Assembly: GCF_022483985.1 (NCBI RefSeq)
Contig: NZ_JAKVME010000001.1
Span: 1,922,001 to 1,986,000 of the forward strand
DNA from: Acetobacter sp.
GTDB taxonomy: Bacteria; Pseudomonadota; Alphaproteobacteria; Acetobacterales; Acetobacteraceae
Reading direction: 5' to 3'
Length of the DNA: 64,000 nt
The notes below the pieces were generated by a model. It was not told the origin of the DNA. It did not search any database and saw only the letters and a program-made list of their open reading frames with translations. The position numbers and the translations under genes were made by a program. Below, piece after piece: positions 7,194-16,284 of the stretch (position 1 is its first letter; each line of letters starts with the position of its first letter).

Positions 7194-7450
7194 TACAAAC
7201 TCCACGCTTTTTCCATCAACGATATAAAGCTTGAATTCGTTCCTTCAGAGACGTGTGGAAAAATGACTTCAGGCAACTATAGCAGGGCCGCTTTGACAGC
7301 CCACCAAACCTGACAGTGACAAAATTCCAGCCACACAAACCATTTTCCGAATACATTCAGCTCGTTCCGGTCTTCATGGCAGAAGCAGGAAACAAGAGTG
7401 TCGGAAAGGCTAAGCTGGTTTCACGACAAGCTTACAGTTATCCGAATCTC

Positions 7451-8257
7451 TCAGTTATTGCCAGATGAAATACGCTTCTGAGATCCGTGGAGCGCCCAGA
7501 ATTCCGAGAGTTTTCTGAATTTGGCAGCCGCCGCATCCGGCGGAAGATAGGAAATCAGAACAACCTTGGCTTCCTCCACATGATCGGCGGCGATGAGGAG
7601 AAGGGCATAATTTTCCCGCGTCCGCGGCGCTGCATCGCCTGTGATGGCATATGGCTTGATGATGGCCAGACCTTTGTAGACATCTCCTGACAGGCCAATG
7701 GAAAGACCGAGATTGACCTCAGGCGAAACCATACTGGGATCAATCTGAATCGCCCGCTTATACTCGGCCTGCGCTTCGGCGTAATGACCGTTCAGATCCA
7801 GAGCCACACCATAATCATCAACGATATGTGGGTCGTCAGGATAGAGCTTGACCATATTTTCCAGAATGGTCAGAGCTGTCTCAGGCTTGCGGCGCATGTA
7901 TATTTTGACAAGCCCCATCCAGCCATCCTTGGAATCATGATTGATTCCGATGATTTTCTTGTAAAACTCGATGGCAGCCGTTTCTCTCCCCAATGCCTCA
8001 TGCGTTCTGGCGAGCCTGAGCAGAACGGCGGGATTGTTGGGATAACGCTGGTTCAGTTCAATCAACTGCGGGAGTGCGCTTTCCTCTTGGCCGTTTTGCA
8101 CTTCGATATCCGCAACAGCGAGTTGTCTGTCCACCGTCGCCGGTGAATGAGAACAGGCGGCCAGTAACAGGCATCCGATGAGGCCTGCGTGGCGTGTTAA
8201 TAGTTTCAACTGAATAACCCTTTGATTTAAAGCTTTTTGATAAAGTTTGAAACTCAA
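7451..8257 (-). CDS. TPR lipoprotein, TadD-like
   Basis: 268 residues. A leader ending LLLAAC gives a clear lipobox with Cys at about residue 35, so the protein should be anchored to a membrane on the periplasmic side. The rest is helical tetratricopeptide repeats (ALPQLIELNQRYPNNPAV, AEAQAEYKRAIQIDPS and others), the arrangement of TadD-type pilus assembly lipoproteins. No other tad/flp genes are nearby, so the role in pilus assembly is unproven; TPR lipoproteins also serve outer-membrane assembly and secretion. It has its own upstream gap and appears monocistronic. Confidence 0.7.
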   Translation of the reverse strand: MSFKLYQKALNQRVIQLKLLTRHAGLIGCLLLAACSHSPATVDRQLAVADIEVQNGQEESALPQLIELNQRYPNNPAVLLRLARTHEALGRETAAIEFYKKIIGINHDSKDGWMGLVKIYMRRKPETALTILENMVKLYPDDPHIVDDYGVALDLNGHYAEAQAEYKRAIQIDPSMVSPEVNLGLSIGLSGDVYKGLAIIKPYAITGDAAPRTRENYALLLIAADHVEEAKVVLISYLPPDAAAAKFRKLSEFWALHGSQKRISSGNN

Positions 8258-8577
8258 ACTAGCCGGTGAATGTCAACCACCTGTAAACAAACCCACGCAT
8301 TTTGATAAGATATTCGGGAAGTCGGAGGACTGGCTGACTTCTGCGGATTTTCGGACATAAAGCCGATGCCCTGTCAGCGGGTCAGAGCAGACACAACCTG
8401 TGCAGTATCCCAGACGCCCTGCCCGCGACAGGCTCGCACAGGACGAAGTCCGGTTTCGGTAGCGCAGGCGCACTCCCATCATCCTGAAAGTCCACAAAGC
8501 GGAATACATTCAGCAGAAGCGTTTAATAGATTCCATATCTTATAATCTGTTTTCGAATGAAGGGGTAAACCGGTGCG
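8258..8577. other. Intergenic stretch with long inverted repeat
   Basis: No convincing gene. A minus-strand frame of 78 codons is open, but it has no recognisable protein character. The plus strand carries CTGTCAGCGGG (around 8372) and CCCGCGACAG (around 8425), which could pair into a stem around a ~45-base loop. A structured RNA is possible; I compared it by eye with cobalamin riboswitch and SRP RNA patterns and could not fit either. Confidence 0.3.
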
Positions 8578-9309
8578 TCACAACCGCCCCAACTGCTTCA
8601 GACTGGCCCAACTTCCTCCATGCAGCGCGAACACATCGTGCAGCGTCATGGCAAGAAAGCCACCAGCTCTGACCAGTTCACGCGCCAGAGGCTCGTCCAG
8701 CCCAATAATTTTTTGCGGCTCGGCCCCCTCACCGCACAGACGGATCAGAATCAGCGCGGTCGCATGGACTTCCAGAGCCCGCCGGAGAATATCCGCAGCC
8801 TCCTGCTGGGTCTCCCTCCCCTGACTGGATGGTCCGGGCAAGGCCTCGTCCGCCAGAAGACGGTTTTTATTATCGAGAAACAGCACACGCAGTTGCCCCG
8901 GCACAGCCCCTTCCAGAGCGGTATCGAAATATCCGAGCAGAGCTTCCCAGTTTCCCAGATGAGGACGTTCCCTCGCCTCCGCTCCCCCAAGACGCTGGGC
9001 CGCCAGCGAGGAAAGTCTGAGAGCTGCGATACTGTCACTGTTCAGTCCGGCAGTTTTCAAAGCCGCAACCGGCGCGGACAGAACGCCCGCGAAAGAACCG
9101 AACTGATTGATCAGAGCTTTTGCCAGCGGCTTCGTGTCGCCACGCTGAACGCCACAGAACAGCAGCATCTCCAGCAGTTCATAATCAGCCAGAACAGACG
9201 CGCTGCGTGCGATCACACGCTCCCGCATTCTCCTGCGATGGCCATAAGGCCCCGTGCTCGCGAATGGGAGCGTCTCATCTGGACGGGAACTGGATGGGAA
9301 GCCGGGCAT
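8578..9309 (-). CDS. radC: RadC-family protein lacking JAMM metal ligands
   Basis: 243 residues with the RadC/UPF0758 plan: an N-terminal helix-hairpin-helix-like part (MRERVIARSASVLADYELLEMLLF, GSFAGVL, about 28-100), then the JAB/MPN domain (RVLFLDNKNRLLADE, about 141-155). In the family the zinc site is HNHPSG followed later by Asp. Here the equivalent stretch (about 188-195) reads LIRLCGEG and the later site reads LHDVFALHG, so both histidines of the HxH pair are gone. The domain can fold but should not be a metallopeptidase. The historical 'DNA repair' label for RadC is itself doubtful. Confidence 0.8.
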   Translation of the reverse strand: MPGFPSSSRPDETLPFASTGPYGHRRRMRERVIARSASVLADYELLEMLLFCGVQRGDTKPLAKALINQFGSFAGVLSAPVAALKTAGLNSDSIAALRLSSLAAQRLGGAEARERPHLGNWEALLGYFDTALEGAVPGQLRVLFLDNKNRLLADEALPGPSSQGRETQQEAADILRRALEVHATALILIRLCGEGAEPQKIIGLDEPLARELVRAGGFLAMTLHDVFALHGGSWASLKQLGRL

Positions 9310-9375
9310 GAACAGATTCTGTCACTGAACGTACTGAATGCCAAGACAGCGGGCTGATACCGTCTTTTCGTCAGA

Positions 9376-10959
9376 TCAGTGAACTGCTGTCGGCTTCCCT
9401 CCACTTTTCATCTTTGAAAGCAGAAAACAGAACGGAACGATGCAGAAGGCGGCGATTCCAAAAATCATGAAAGCTTCATTGTACGCCAGCATGGCGACCT
9501 GCTGACTGAAGTCCGTAAACAGGTGATGTGTCGCTAGCGCGCTCGCTTGCGGCTGATGATTATGATCGAGGGCGACCTGCCGTCCACGCGCCAGATAGTC
9601 ATTGTAAGGCTGGTGAAACGGCGTCATCCAGTGAACCATATCAGACTGGTGCGCCTGCCGACGCTCAATGATCAGAGCCGTCGCTCCCGAGATACTCAAC
9701 GAGCCCAGAAAATTCCGCACCATCGAAAACAGTGCCGAAGCATCCGCGTTCATGGAACGCGGCAGGGTCGCATAGGCAATCGTGGACAGCGGCACAAACA
9801 GAAAAGCCAGGCATGCGGTCTGGCTCATCCTGAAAAACACCAGAGACTTGAAATCAGTCGTGGGCGTAAGATTCGCCGACCAGAACAGTGAGCATCCCAT
9901 CAGCGTGAAGCCGAGCGCAATGACCGTGCGGATCGGTACCAGTCCCATCAGCTTTCCCACGATGGGAATCAGGATGATCATGGCGATACCACCCGGTGAC
10001 AGCACAAGCCCTGACAGGGTGGCCGTATACCCCATCACCTGCTGTGCAAACTGAGGCACGATAATAGCGGACGAATAGAGCAACGCGCCCATGGCGCCCA
10101 TCAGGAAGGTTGCAACCGCAAAATTGCGATCCCTGAAAACATTGAGGTCTACAGCCGGACGCTTCGCTTTCAGCAGCCAGATGATGGCGCCGATGATGCC
10201 AATCGCCGCCAGCACCGCCATGATGCAGATGAAGGTCGAGCCGAACCAGTCATCATCCTCGCCACGATCGACCATGATCTCAAGACAGCCGAAGCCGAGG
10301 GTGATCAGGCTGATGCCGATCACGTCAAACGGCTCACGGCGCTTCTTCGCCCAAGGCGGATCTTCCACAAGGAACCCGACGGCGATCGTGGTGAGAATAC
10401 CGAACGGCACGTTGATGAAGAAAATCCAGCGCCATGAGAAATTGTCGGTGATCCATCCACCCATCGTCGGCCCAAGCACAGGCCCGACGACCGCCGCAAT
10501 GGCCGTCAGCCCAAACGCGGCCGCCCGTTTCTCCGGCGGGAACACGTCAAGGATGATCGACTGCTGGTTGGGCTGAAGCCCGCCACCGAAAAACCCCTGC
10601 ATCAGGCGAAAGAAAATCAGCTCGCCCAGACTGGTGGAAATGCCACACAGGAAGGATGTTACGGTGAACATCCCGATACAGACCATGAAATAGAGCTTCC
10701 GGCCAAACAGTTTTCCAAGCCAGCCGGAAATGGTCAGCACGATGCCATTGGCCACAAGATAGGATGTGAGCGTCCATGTGGCGTCGTCATATGTACTGGA
10801 GAGACTGCCGGCGATATGCGGCAGCGATACGTTCACGATGGTCGTGTCCAGAATCTCCATGAACGCCGCCATGGTCACCACGAAAGCGACGAGCCACGGA
10901 TTGTATTTTGGCTTCCAGTTCTCGTCCTTTTTCTCGACGTCGCTGGAGGCCGCGCTCAT
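9376..10959 (-). CDS. emrB: EmrB/QacA-type drug efflux transporter
   Basis: 527-residue inner-membrane transporter of the DHA2 major facilitator family with 14 predicted membrane segments. Motif LDTTIVNVSLPHIAG lies near the N-terminus, then GWLGKLFGRKLYF (motif A) and a motif-C-like AAVVGPVLGPTMGGWI stretch. With the membrane fusion protein encoded just upstream (4-bp ATGA overlap) and an outer-membrane channel from elsewhere, it should export hydrophobic drugs or uncouplers using proton entry. Substrates cannot be read from sequence. Confidence 0.93.
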   Translation of the reverse strand: MSAASSDVEKKDENWKPKYNPWLVAFVVTMAAFMEILDTTIVNVSLPHIAGSLSSTYDDATWTLTSYLVANGIVLTISGWLGKLFGRKLYFMVCIGMFTVTSFLCGISTSLGELIFFRLMQGFFGGGLQPNQQSIILDVFPPEKRAAAFGLTAIAAVVGPVLGPTMGGWITDNFSWRWIFFINVPFGILTTIAVGFLVEDPPWAKKRREPFDVIGISLITLGFGCLEIMVDRGEDDDWFGSTFICIMAVLAAIGIIGAIIWLLKAKRPAVDLNVFRDRNFAVATFLMGAMGALLYSSAIIVPQFAQQVMGYTATLSGLVLSPGGIAMIILIPIVGKLMGLVPIRTVIALGFTLMGCSLFWSANLTPTTDFKSLVFFRMSQTACLAFLFVPLSTIAYATLPRSMNADASALFSMVRNFLGSLSISGATALIIERRQAHQSDMVHWMTPFHQPYNDYLARGRQVALDHNHQPQASALATHHLFTDFSQQVAMLAYNEAFMIFGIAAFCIVPFCFLLSKMKSGGKPTAVH

Positions 10960-12128
10960 GGGTTGCCCTGCTCCAGCTGTTCGTGGCCGGGATCACGGTT
11001 GACGACATGTCCATCGGAACCACGTGCGGCAGCGCTGTCCGTATGCACGACGGGCACGGCCGAGAGACCCAGCGCCAGCGGAATGTCCGGATTGAGTCCA
11101 CTGTCGATACGGATTTTCACAGGGACACGCTGCACGATCTTCACGTAGTTTCCGGTCGCATTTTCAGGCGGGAAAGCACTGAAAGTCGCGCCGGTTCCCT
11201 TCTGCAGCGAGTCGATATGGCCATGCAGATCATGCGAGGGATAGGCGTCAATGGAGATATCCACCTGCTGCCCCGGCCGCATATTGGTGATCTGCGTTTC
11301 CTTGTAGTTCGCAATCACCCAGACTTCAGGCTCCACGATTGAGAACAGGCTCTGCCCGGCCGTCACGTAATTGCCACGCTCGATATTGCGTTGTGAAATC
11401 CAGCCGTCATGCGGAGCGCGGATTTCTGTCCAGCCCAGATTCAGCTCCGCCTTGACCAGCGCCGCCTTTGCGCTTGCCAGATCAGCGCTGTCTCCTGCGA
11501 CAGCCGCCCGCGCATTGCCAATATTCGGCTCGACCGGGGTCGCTATCACAACCTGCGCCTCAGCCTGCTGCACATGGGCTCTGGCCTGATCAAGCGCCGC
11601 CTTGGAATAATCAATATCCTGCTGAGTCGTCGCCGCATGCTCGACCGAATGCTGCCGCCTGTAATCGGTCAACGCCTTGAACTCATCCGCTTTCGCGGCA
11701 GACAGCTCGGCCTGCGCCGCCGTCAGTCGTCCGGGGAAGTTTTTCTCGGCCACAGCCAGCATCATCTGGTGAGCGGTCATGCTGGCCTCGCTCTGCTGGA
11801 CACTGGCGATGGCGCGGTCACGCTCGGCCTGCCAGTCACGGCTGTCGATGCGGGCGAGCAACTGCCCGGCGTGAACGAACTGGTTATCGTCCACCAGCAA
11901 CTCAGTCACGTATCCGGCGACGTGCGGCGCAATGGTGATGGAACGCCCTGCCGTAAAGGCGTCATCCGTCTCGATTTCGAAGCGGTGCATGAACCAGTAA
12001 ACAGCGGCGCCGATGATAATCAGCAGAAGCGCAAGAATAAGGATGACGCGGATCAGCGGATTCCGCTTTTTCTCCGGCTTCTTCTTTTCGTCCTGCGTGC
12101 TGTCCTGTGTCTGCTGTCCGTCGGCCAT
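10956..12128 (-). CDS. emrA: EmrA-type membrane fusion protein
   Basis: 390 residues. A short charged cytoplasmic tail is followed by one membrane anchor (VILILALLLIIIGAAVYWF), a biotinyl-lipoyl-like domain (ITIAPHVAGYVTELLVDDNQ), a long helical hairpin rich in Ala, Gln and Glu, and the beta-barrel part (APHDGWISQRNIERGNYV). It would bridge the EmrB pump to the outer membrane. It is the first gene of the emrAB pair, and a palindromic operator lies about 60 bp upstream of its ATG. Confidence 0.92.
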   Translation of the reverse strand: MADGQQTQDSTQDEKKKPEKKRNPLIRVILILALLLIIIGAAVYWFMHRFEIETDDAFTAGRSITIAPHVAGYVTELLVDDNQFVHAGQLLARIDSRDWQAERDRAIASVQQSEASMTAHQMMLAVAEKNFPGRLTAAQAELSAAKADEFKALTDYRRQHSVEHAATTQQDIDYSKAALDQARAHVQQAEAQVVIATPVEPNIGNARAAVAGDSADLASAKAALVKAELNLGWTEIRAPHDGWISQRNIERGNYVTAGQSLFSIVEPEVWVIANYKETQITNMRPGQQVDISIDAYPSHDLHGHIDSLQKGTGATFSAFPPENATGNYVKIVQRVPVKIRIDSGLNPDIPLALGLSAVPVVHTDSAAARGSDGHVVNRDPGHEQLEQGNP

Positions 12129-12188
12129 GCCGTCTCCGTCCGCCTGATCCCGGGCTTTTCAATGGCCAGCGCTCTGATTGCTGCTGCG

Positions 12189-12209
12189 CTGACCGATCGG
12201 TTCGGTCAG
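12189..12209. promoter_or_regulatory. Palindromic operator before emrA
   Basis: CTGACCG-ATCGGTT-CGGTCAG is a 21-bp inverted repeat about 60 bp upstream of emrA. Its centre (ACCGATCGGTTCGGT) resembles TetR-family operators that control drug efflux pumps. No TetR or MarR gene adjoins the pair, so the repressor would be encoded elsewhere. Confidence 0.5.
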
Positions 12210-12328
12210 TTTCATCGCATGCCAGCGCCGCCCCATCAAGTCGGGAGACGCACTCCACCTCGCAACTCACATATCAGACACCCGGCAAAAGACCTGCCCC
12301 TCTCTCCCCGGCCAGCCTTGTCGGCACT

Positions 12329-13801
12329 CTACAGTCCGGGATCTCCCGGCAACGTCTCCCAGCCCAGACCGATAATCGCCGCACGACGACGCCCCGCGCC
12401 ATCCAGCCTGAGCACGATGACGTTCTGCTCTTCGAGCCATCCCAGAATACGCCGCGCGCGCCCGGTCGAGTGCGTTCCATAGACCCTGGCGACTGTTGTG
12501 TCCGAAGGACAGACCGCCTGCTCCAGCGCCGCGCGCGCCAGATAGAGAAACACCCCCTGCATGTCTTCGGGCAGCGTCGACGCCACAGCTTCCGCGTCCT
12601 GCCAGTCGGATGTTTCCGCGGCTTCAACACTGATACCGCTCCGGGCCGATGCGAGCGCACGCCGGAAACTCTTCATATCCATCGCATCCCGTCCGAATCC
12701 GGCGATACGACACCGGACGAGGAAATCCTGATAGAGCGAAGCCGGTGGACGGAATCCACCATCATCTTCCGCCAGCACATCCCGCAGAACCGCTTCCATC
12801 TGCCTGCGACGCTCACGCGGATCGACAGCGTTCTCTTCCTCGGCGGTCTCCGTTTCAGCCAGAGAAGCCCCATGTGTGGCGAGCTGTGTCAGCAAATCCG
12901 GCGGCGGCGGCGCGACGGGACGCTTTGCACGCTGCATCACCTCCGCTTCGGGCAGGGGCGCGAGAATCAGATCAGCCACCTGCTCGGTCGGAGGCCTGAA
13001 CGGTTCCAGCACTGGACCCGCTGAACGGCTTTCAGTTTCAACCTTCCCGATCCGGATCGTGACAGGGCGGCGACACAGGGCCGGACCAAGCGCAACAAAC
13101 GTGCCACGCTGAAGATCGCGGAAGGCTTCCGCCTGCCTCCGTTCCATTCCAAGCAGATCGGCCGCACGCGCCATGTCGATATCAAGAAACGTGCGACCCA
13201 TCAGAAAGTTGGAGGCTTCAGCAGCGACGTTCTTAGCGAGCTTGGCCAGCCGCTGCGTCGCGATCACGCCGGCCAGTCCGCGCTTGCGACCACGGCACAT
13301 CAGGTTGGTCATCGCCCCCAGCGAGGCCCGTCTGGCCTCATCCGAGACCTCCCCCGCAGCAGCCGGCGCGAAAAGCTGGGCCTCGTCCACCACGACCAGC
13401 ACCGGATACCAGTGCGCCCGGGGCACATCGAACATGCCACCGAGAAACGCCGCCGCCCGCTTCATCTGAAGATCGGCGTCCAGTCCTTCCAGATTGAGGA
13501 CCACGGACGCCCGATGCACCCGCATCCGCTCTCCCGCTGCCTGTAACGCCACTTCCGTATGTTCCGCCGCATCAATCACGAGGTGGCTGTAGGCCTCGGC
13601 GAGACTGACAAAATCGCCTTCCGGATCGATAATCGCCTGCTGCACAAGATTTCCCGTCTGCTCCAGCAGACGCCGGAGCAGATGCGATTTTCCGGAGCCC
13701 GAGTTGCCCTGCACGAGCAGACGGGTTGCAAGCAGTTCGGCGAGATTCATCATTGCCGGGCCGCCGCCGACAATCTCACCCAATTCGATGGTGCTGGTCA
13801 T
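12329..13801 (-). CDS. HerA-like P-loop ATPase
   Basis: 490 residues from the ATG at 13801; the longer upstream frame has no protein-like character. Walker A GNSGSGKS lies at about 32-39 and Walker B VLVVVDEAQL at about 134-143, followed by CRGRKRGLAGVIATQRLAKL, the sensor/arginine segment of HerA/FtsK-type ATPases. The C-terminal third (from about 280) holds a proline-rich linker and winged-helix-like sequence. Such proteins are DNA-translocating or helicase-like, but no NurA nuclease partner is adjacent, so its job is open. It begins 28 bp after the flavoprotein gene on the same strand. Confidence 0.75.
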   Translation of the reverse strand: MTSTIELGEIVGGGPAMMNLAELLATRLLVQGNSGSGKSHLLRRLLEQTGNLVQQAIIDPEGDFVSLAEAYSHLVIDAAEHTEVALQAAGERMRVHRASVVLNLEGLDADLQMKRAAAFLGGMFDVPRAHWYPVLVVVDEAQLFAPAAAGEVSDEARRASLGAMTNLMCRGRKRGLAGVIATQRLAKLAKNVAAEASNFLMGRTFLDIDMARAADLLGMERRQAEAFRDLQRGTFVALGPALCRRPVTIRIGKVETESRSAGPVLEPFRPPTEQVADLILAPLPEAEVMQRAKRPVAPPPPDLLTQLATHGASLAETETAEEENAVDPRERRRQMEAVLRDVLAEDDGGFRPPASLYQDFLVRCRIAGFGRDAMDMKSFRRALASARSGISVEAAETSDWQDAEAVASTLPEDMQGVFLYLARAALEQAVCPSDTTVARVYGTHSTGRARRILGWLEEQNVIVLRLDGAGRRRAAIIGLGWETLPGDPGL

Positions 13802-13829
13802 GACGCCCCGATACAGTCCCGACTCCTTT

Positions 13830-15062
13830 TCAGGCAACCAGCTCCCTCTCGGCAAGCCAGTCCAGAACGCCCTGCCCCGCAGCCCGCCCTGTCGCGATGA
13901 CCGCCTGCAGAAGATAGCCTCCGGTGGGGGCTTCCCAGTCGAGCATTTCGCCGCAGGCAAAAACGCCCGGCAGCTCTTTCAGCATAAACCTCTGATCCAC
14001 ACCGCTCTGACAGACGCCTCCCGCAGAGGAGATGGCGCGCTCAAGGGGTTCCGTTGCGGACAGCCGTATTGGAATGGTCTTCAGACGTTGCGCCAGTTGC
14101 TCGGGGTCAGCCGGAATTTCTCCTGTTTCGCGCAACAGACCAACGGCGACAGGAGACAACTGCAATGCTTTCCGCAGACGATTGGAAAGGCTTTCCCGAG
14201 CACGGGATCGTTTCAGTCTTTCCGTCATCTGGGAGACATCGAAATCAGGGCGCAGATCAAGCAGGACGTCAGCCGTTCCATCACGCTCCAGCGCATCCCG
14301 CAGAAGCGCCGACAGGGTGTAAACCGCCCCACCTTCAAGCCCTTTCCGGGTGATCACAGCCTCCCCCCGGCAGGTTTCAGCGGCAAAAGACAAGGCTATG
14401 CGTTTCAGCGGGGCACCGGAGAATCTTTCCCTGAATCCCTCCGACCATTCGACATGAAAACCGCAGTTAGCCGGTCTCAGTGCTGCGACCGGAACACCGG
14501 CGGCAGACAGAAGGGGCACCCATCCGCCGTCGGAACCCAGCCGTGTCCAACTCCCGCCACCTAAAGCCAGCACCGTGGCGTCGGCTCTCAGGGTCTCTTC
14601 ACTACCGTTCCGGGAGACCAGCACGACATCGCCGTTACTCTTCCAGCCCTGCCACCGCATTCCCGCCCGAAAATGCACTCCTCGATCCGCAAGCCGCTTC
14701 AACCAGGCCCGCAACAACGGCGACGCCTTCATCGCTTTCGGAAAAACGCGGCCGGAACTTCCCGTGAAGCAGGGCTGGCCCAGCTCTTCGGCCCACACTG
14801 TCATCATGGACGGAGAAAAAGCAGATAAAGCGGGCGCAAGCCAATCCTGAGCCGCACCATATCTCTGCAAAAAAGCGGTCTCCTGTTCGGCGTTCGTCAG
14901 GTTGAGACCACTCCGACCGGCCATCAGAAATTTACGACCGAAGCTCGGCATATGATCAACGACGGTCACCTCACAGTGTCCACCCGTCAGAATTTCAGCG
15001 GCCGCAAGTCCAGAAGGACCGCCGCCAATCACCAGCACCTGTGGCCTGCTTTGCTCTGTCAT
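13830..15062 (-). CDS. Flavoprotein of the HI0933/TIGR03862 type
   Basis: 410 residues. An N-terminal Rossmann fold GGGPSGLAAAEIL (about 13-25) binds FAD, and FGRKFLMAGRSGLNLTN (about 62-78) is the hallmark of the HI0933 (YhiN) family. The C-terminus contains GVFACGEMLDWEAPTGGYLLQ, which closes the FAD site. The reaction is unknown for the family, despite occasional labels such as aminoacetone oxidase. A 28-bp gap to the downstream ATPase gene suggests shared transcription. Confidence 0.85.
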   Translation of the reverse strand: MTEQSRPQVLVIGGGPSGLAAAEILTGGHCEVTVVDHMPSFGRKFLMAGRSGLNLTNAEQETAFLQRYGAAQDWLAPALSAFSPSMMTVWAEELGQPCFTGSSGRVFPKAMKASPLLRAWLKRLADRGVHFRAGMRWQGWKSNGDVVLVSRNGSEETLRADATVLALGGGSWTRLGSDGGWVPLLSAAGVPVAALRPANCGFHVEWSEGFRERFSGAPLKRIALSFAAETCRGEAVITRKGLEGGAVYTLSALLRDALERDGTADVLLDLRPDFDVSQMTERLKRSRARESLSNRLRKALQLSPVAVGLLRETGEIPADPEQLAQRLKTIPIRLSATEPLERAISSAGGVCQSGVDQRFMLKELPGVFACGEMLDWEAPTGGYLLQAVIATGRAAGQGVLDWLAERELVA

Positions 15063-15164
15063 GGTGATGCCCCTGCTGTCCGTCTCTTGGGCTTCCTATC
15101 CGTAAACCGTCCGGAAAAGATAGAGGCGCGAAGAACGGCACAAAGCGGAGCAATTAAAGACGCC

Positions 15165-16250
15165 TTACATTACCGGCGTGCGCTGCGTCCCGGCGGGCTG
15201 CTTCAAACGCCATACATGCGCAATAATGGCTGCAACCGCCTGAAAATATTCGTATGGAATTTCAGTATCTTCCGGAAACTGATACAAGGAGCGGGCCAGA
15301 GGCGGGTTCGAGATAACGGGCACTTTCGCCTCGTAAGCAAATTCCCTGATCCGTCCAGCCAGTTCATCAGCGCCTTTCGCGACGATCTTTGGTGCGCCAC
15401 TTGAGCCGACTTCATAGGACAGGGCGACGGCATAGTGAGTCGGGTTCGTGACAACCACTGTCGCTGACTGCACCGCCTTCCTGATCAGTTTCCGGCTGCG
15501 CTGCATCCGCAACTGTTTCTGACGTCCCTTGACATGGGGGTCGCCATCAGAATCCTTCATCTCATCCTTGATGTCCTGACGGCTCATTTTCAGATCCTGA
15601 AGTCTTTTGTAGCGTGTCCATCCTTCGTCAAGAACGATGATCGCCACCTGCACAACGAGAACCGCAATCAGAACCCTGAGCGTGATTTTACTTATCTGCG
15701 CCGAAAAAGTTTCAGCGGACCAGAACATCGTCCTCGGCGCGAGAACAAGGACATCCTTCACCACACCATAGAGGATAAGGGAAAAGACGACGACTTTCAG
15801 AATGGATTTCAAGGCCTCGATGAGGCTCGAAACGCCAAACATCTTCTTGATACCCTTGAGAGGATTCAATCTTCCTATGTCAGGTATCAAGGCTTCAGGA
15901 CGAAACAGAAAGCCGGACTGCATCGCTGCTGTTGCAATTCCACCGGCCACAGCAGCCATAACAACAGGAAAGGCCAGCATAATCAGCATCTTGCAGCTCA
16001 TTTCCAGAAGGAAAGCCGCAGTTGCGGGGTTGAGGTGAATTTCCTCAACATGATCACAGAGACCCGCCATCTGGGACATAAAGCTTCGTGCGCTGGATGG
16101 AACAATCATAACCAGAGCGATAGTGGCCAGCCCCAGACCAGAAAAGATATGAAGCTCCCTCGACTGGGCGATATTACCCTGTTCGCGGGCTTTCTCAAGT
16201 CTTCGTCCCGTTGGGGCTTCTGTATTATCACCGCTACCGGATTCTGCCAT
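15165..16250 (-). CDS. flhB: Flagellar export switch protein FlhB
   Basis: 361 residues, normal length for FlhB. The start TEAPTGRRLEKAREQGN is typical, followed by four membrane segments (about 38-200) and the cytoplasmic domain. The self-cleavage motif NPTH is intact at about 269-272, so the switch from rod/hook to filament export should work. Last gene of the flgB-flgC-fliE-fliQ-fliR-flhB unit. Confidence 0.96.
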   Translation of the reverse strand: MAESGSGDNTEAPTGRRLEKAREQGNIAQSRELHIFSGLGLATIALVMIVPSSARSFMSQMAGLCDHVEEIHLNPATAAFLLEMSCKMLIMLAFPVVMAAVAGGIATAAMQSGFLFRPEALIPDIGRLNPLKGIKKMFGVSSLIEALKSILKVVVFSLILYGVVKDVLVLAPRTMFWSAETFSAQISKITLRVLIAVLVVQVAIIVLDEGWTRYKRLQDLKMSRQDIKDEMKDSDGDPHVKGRQKQLRMQRSRKLIRKAVQSATVVVTNPTHYAVALSYEVGSSGAPKIVAKGADELAGRIREFAYEAKVPVISNPPLARSLYQFPEDTEIPYEYFQAVAAIIAHVWRLKQPAGTQRTPVM

Positions 16251-16284
16251 TTACGTTAAATCCGACATGAAAAAATATCTGTAT

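Noticed and set aside
8273-8509. Cobalamin riboswitch or 4.5S RNA upstream of the TPR lipoprotein gene
   Set aside because: Isolated pieces look similar, but the conserved boxes are not in the right order on either strand.
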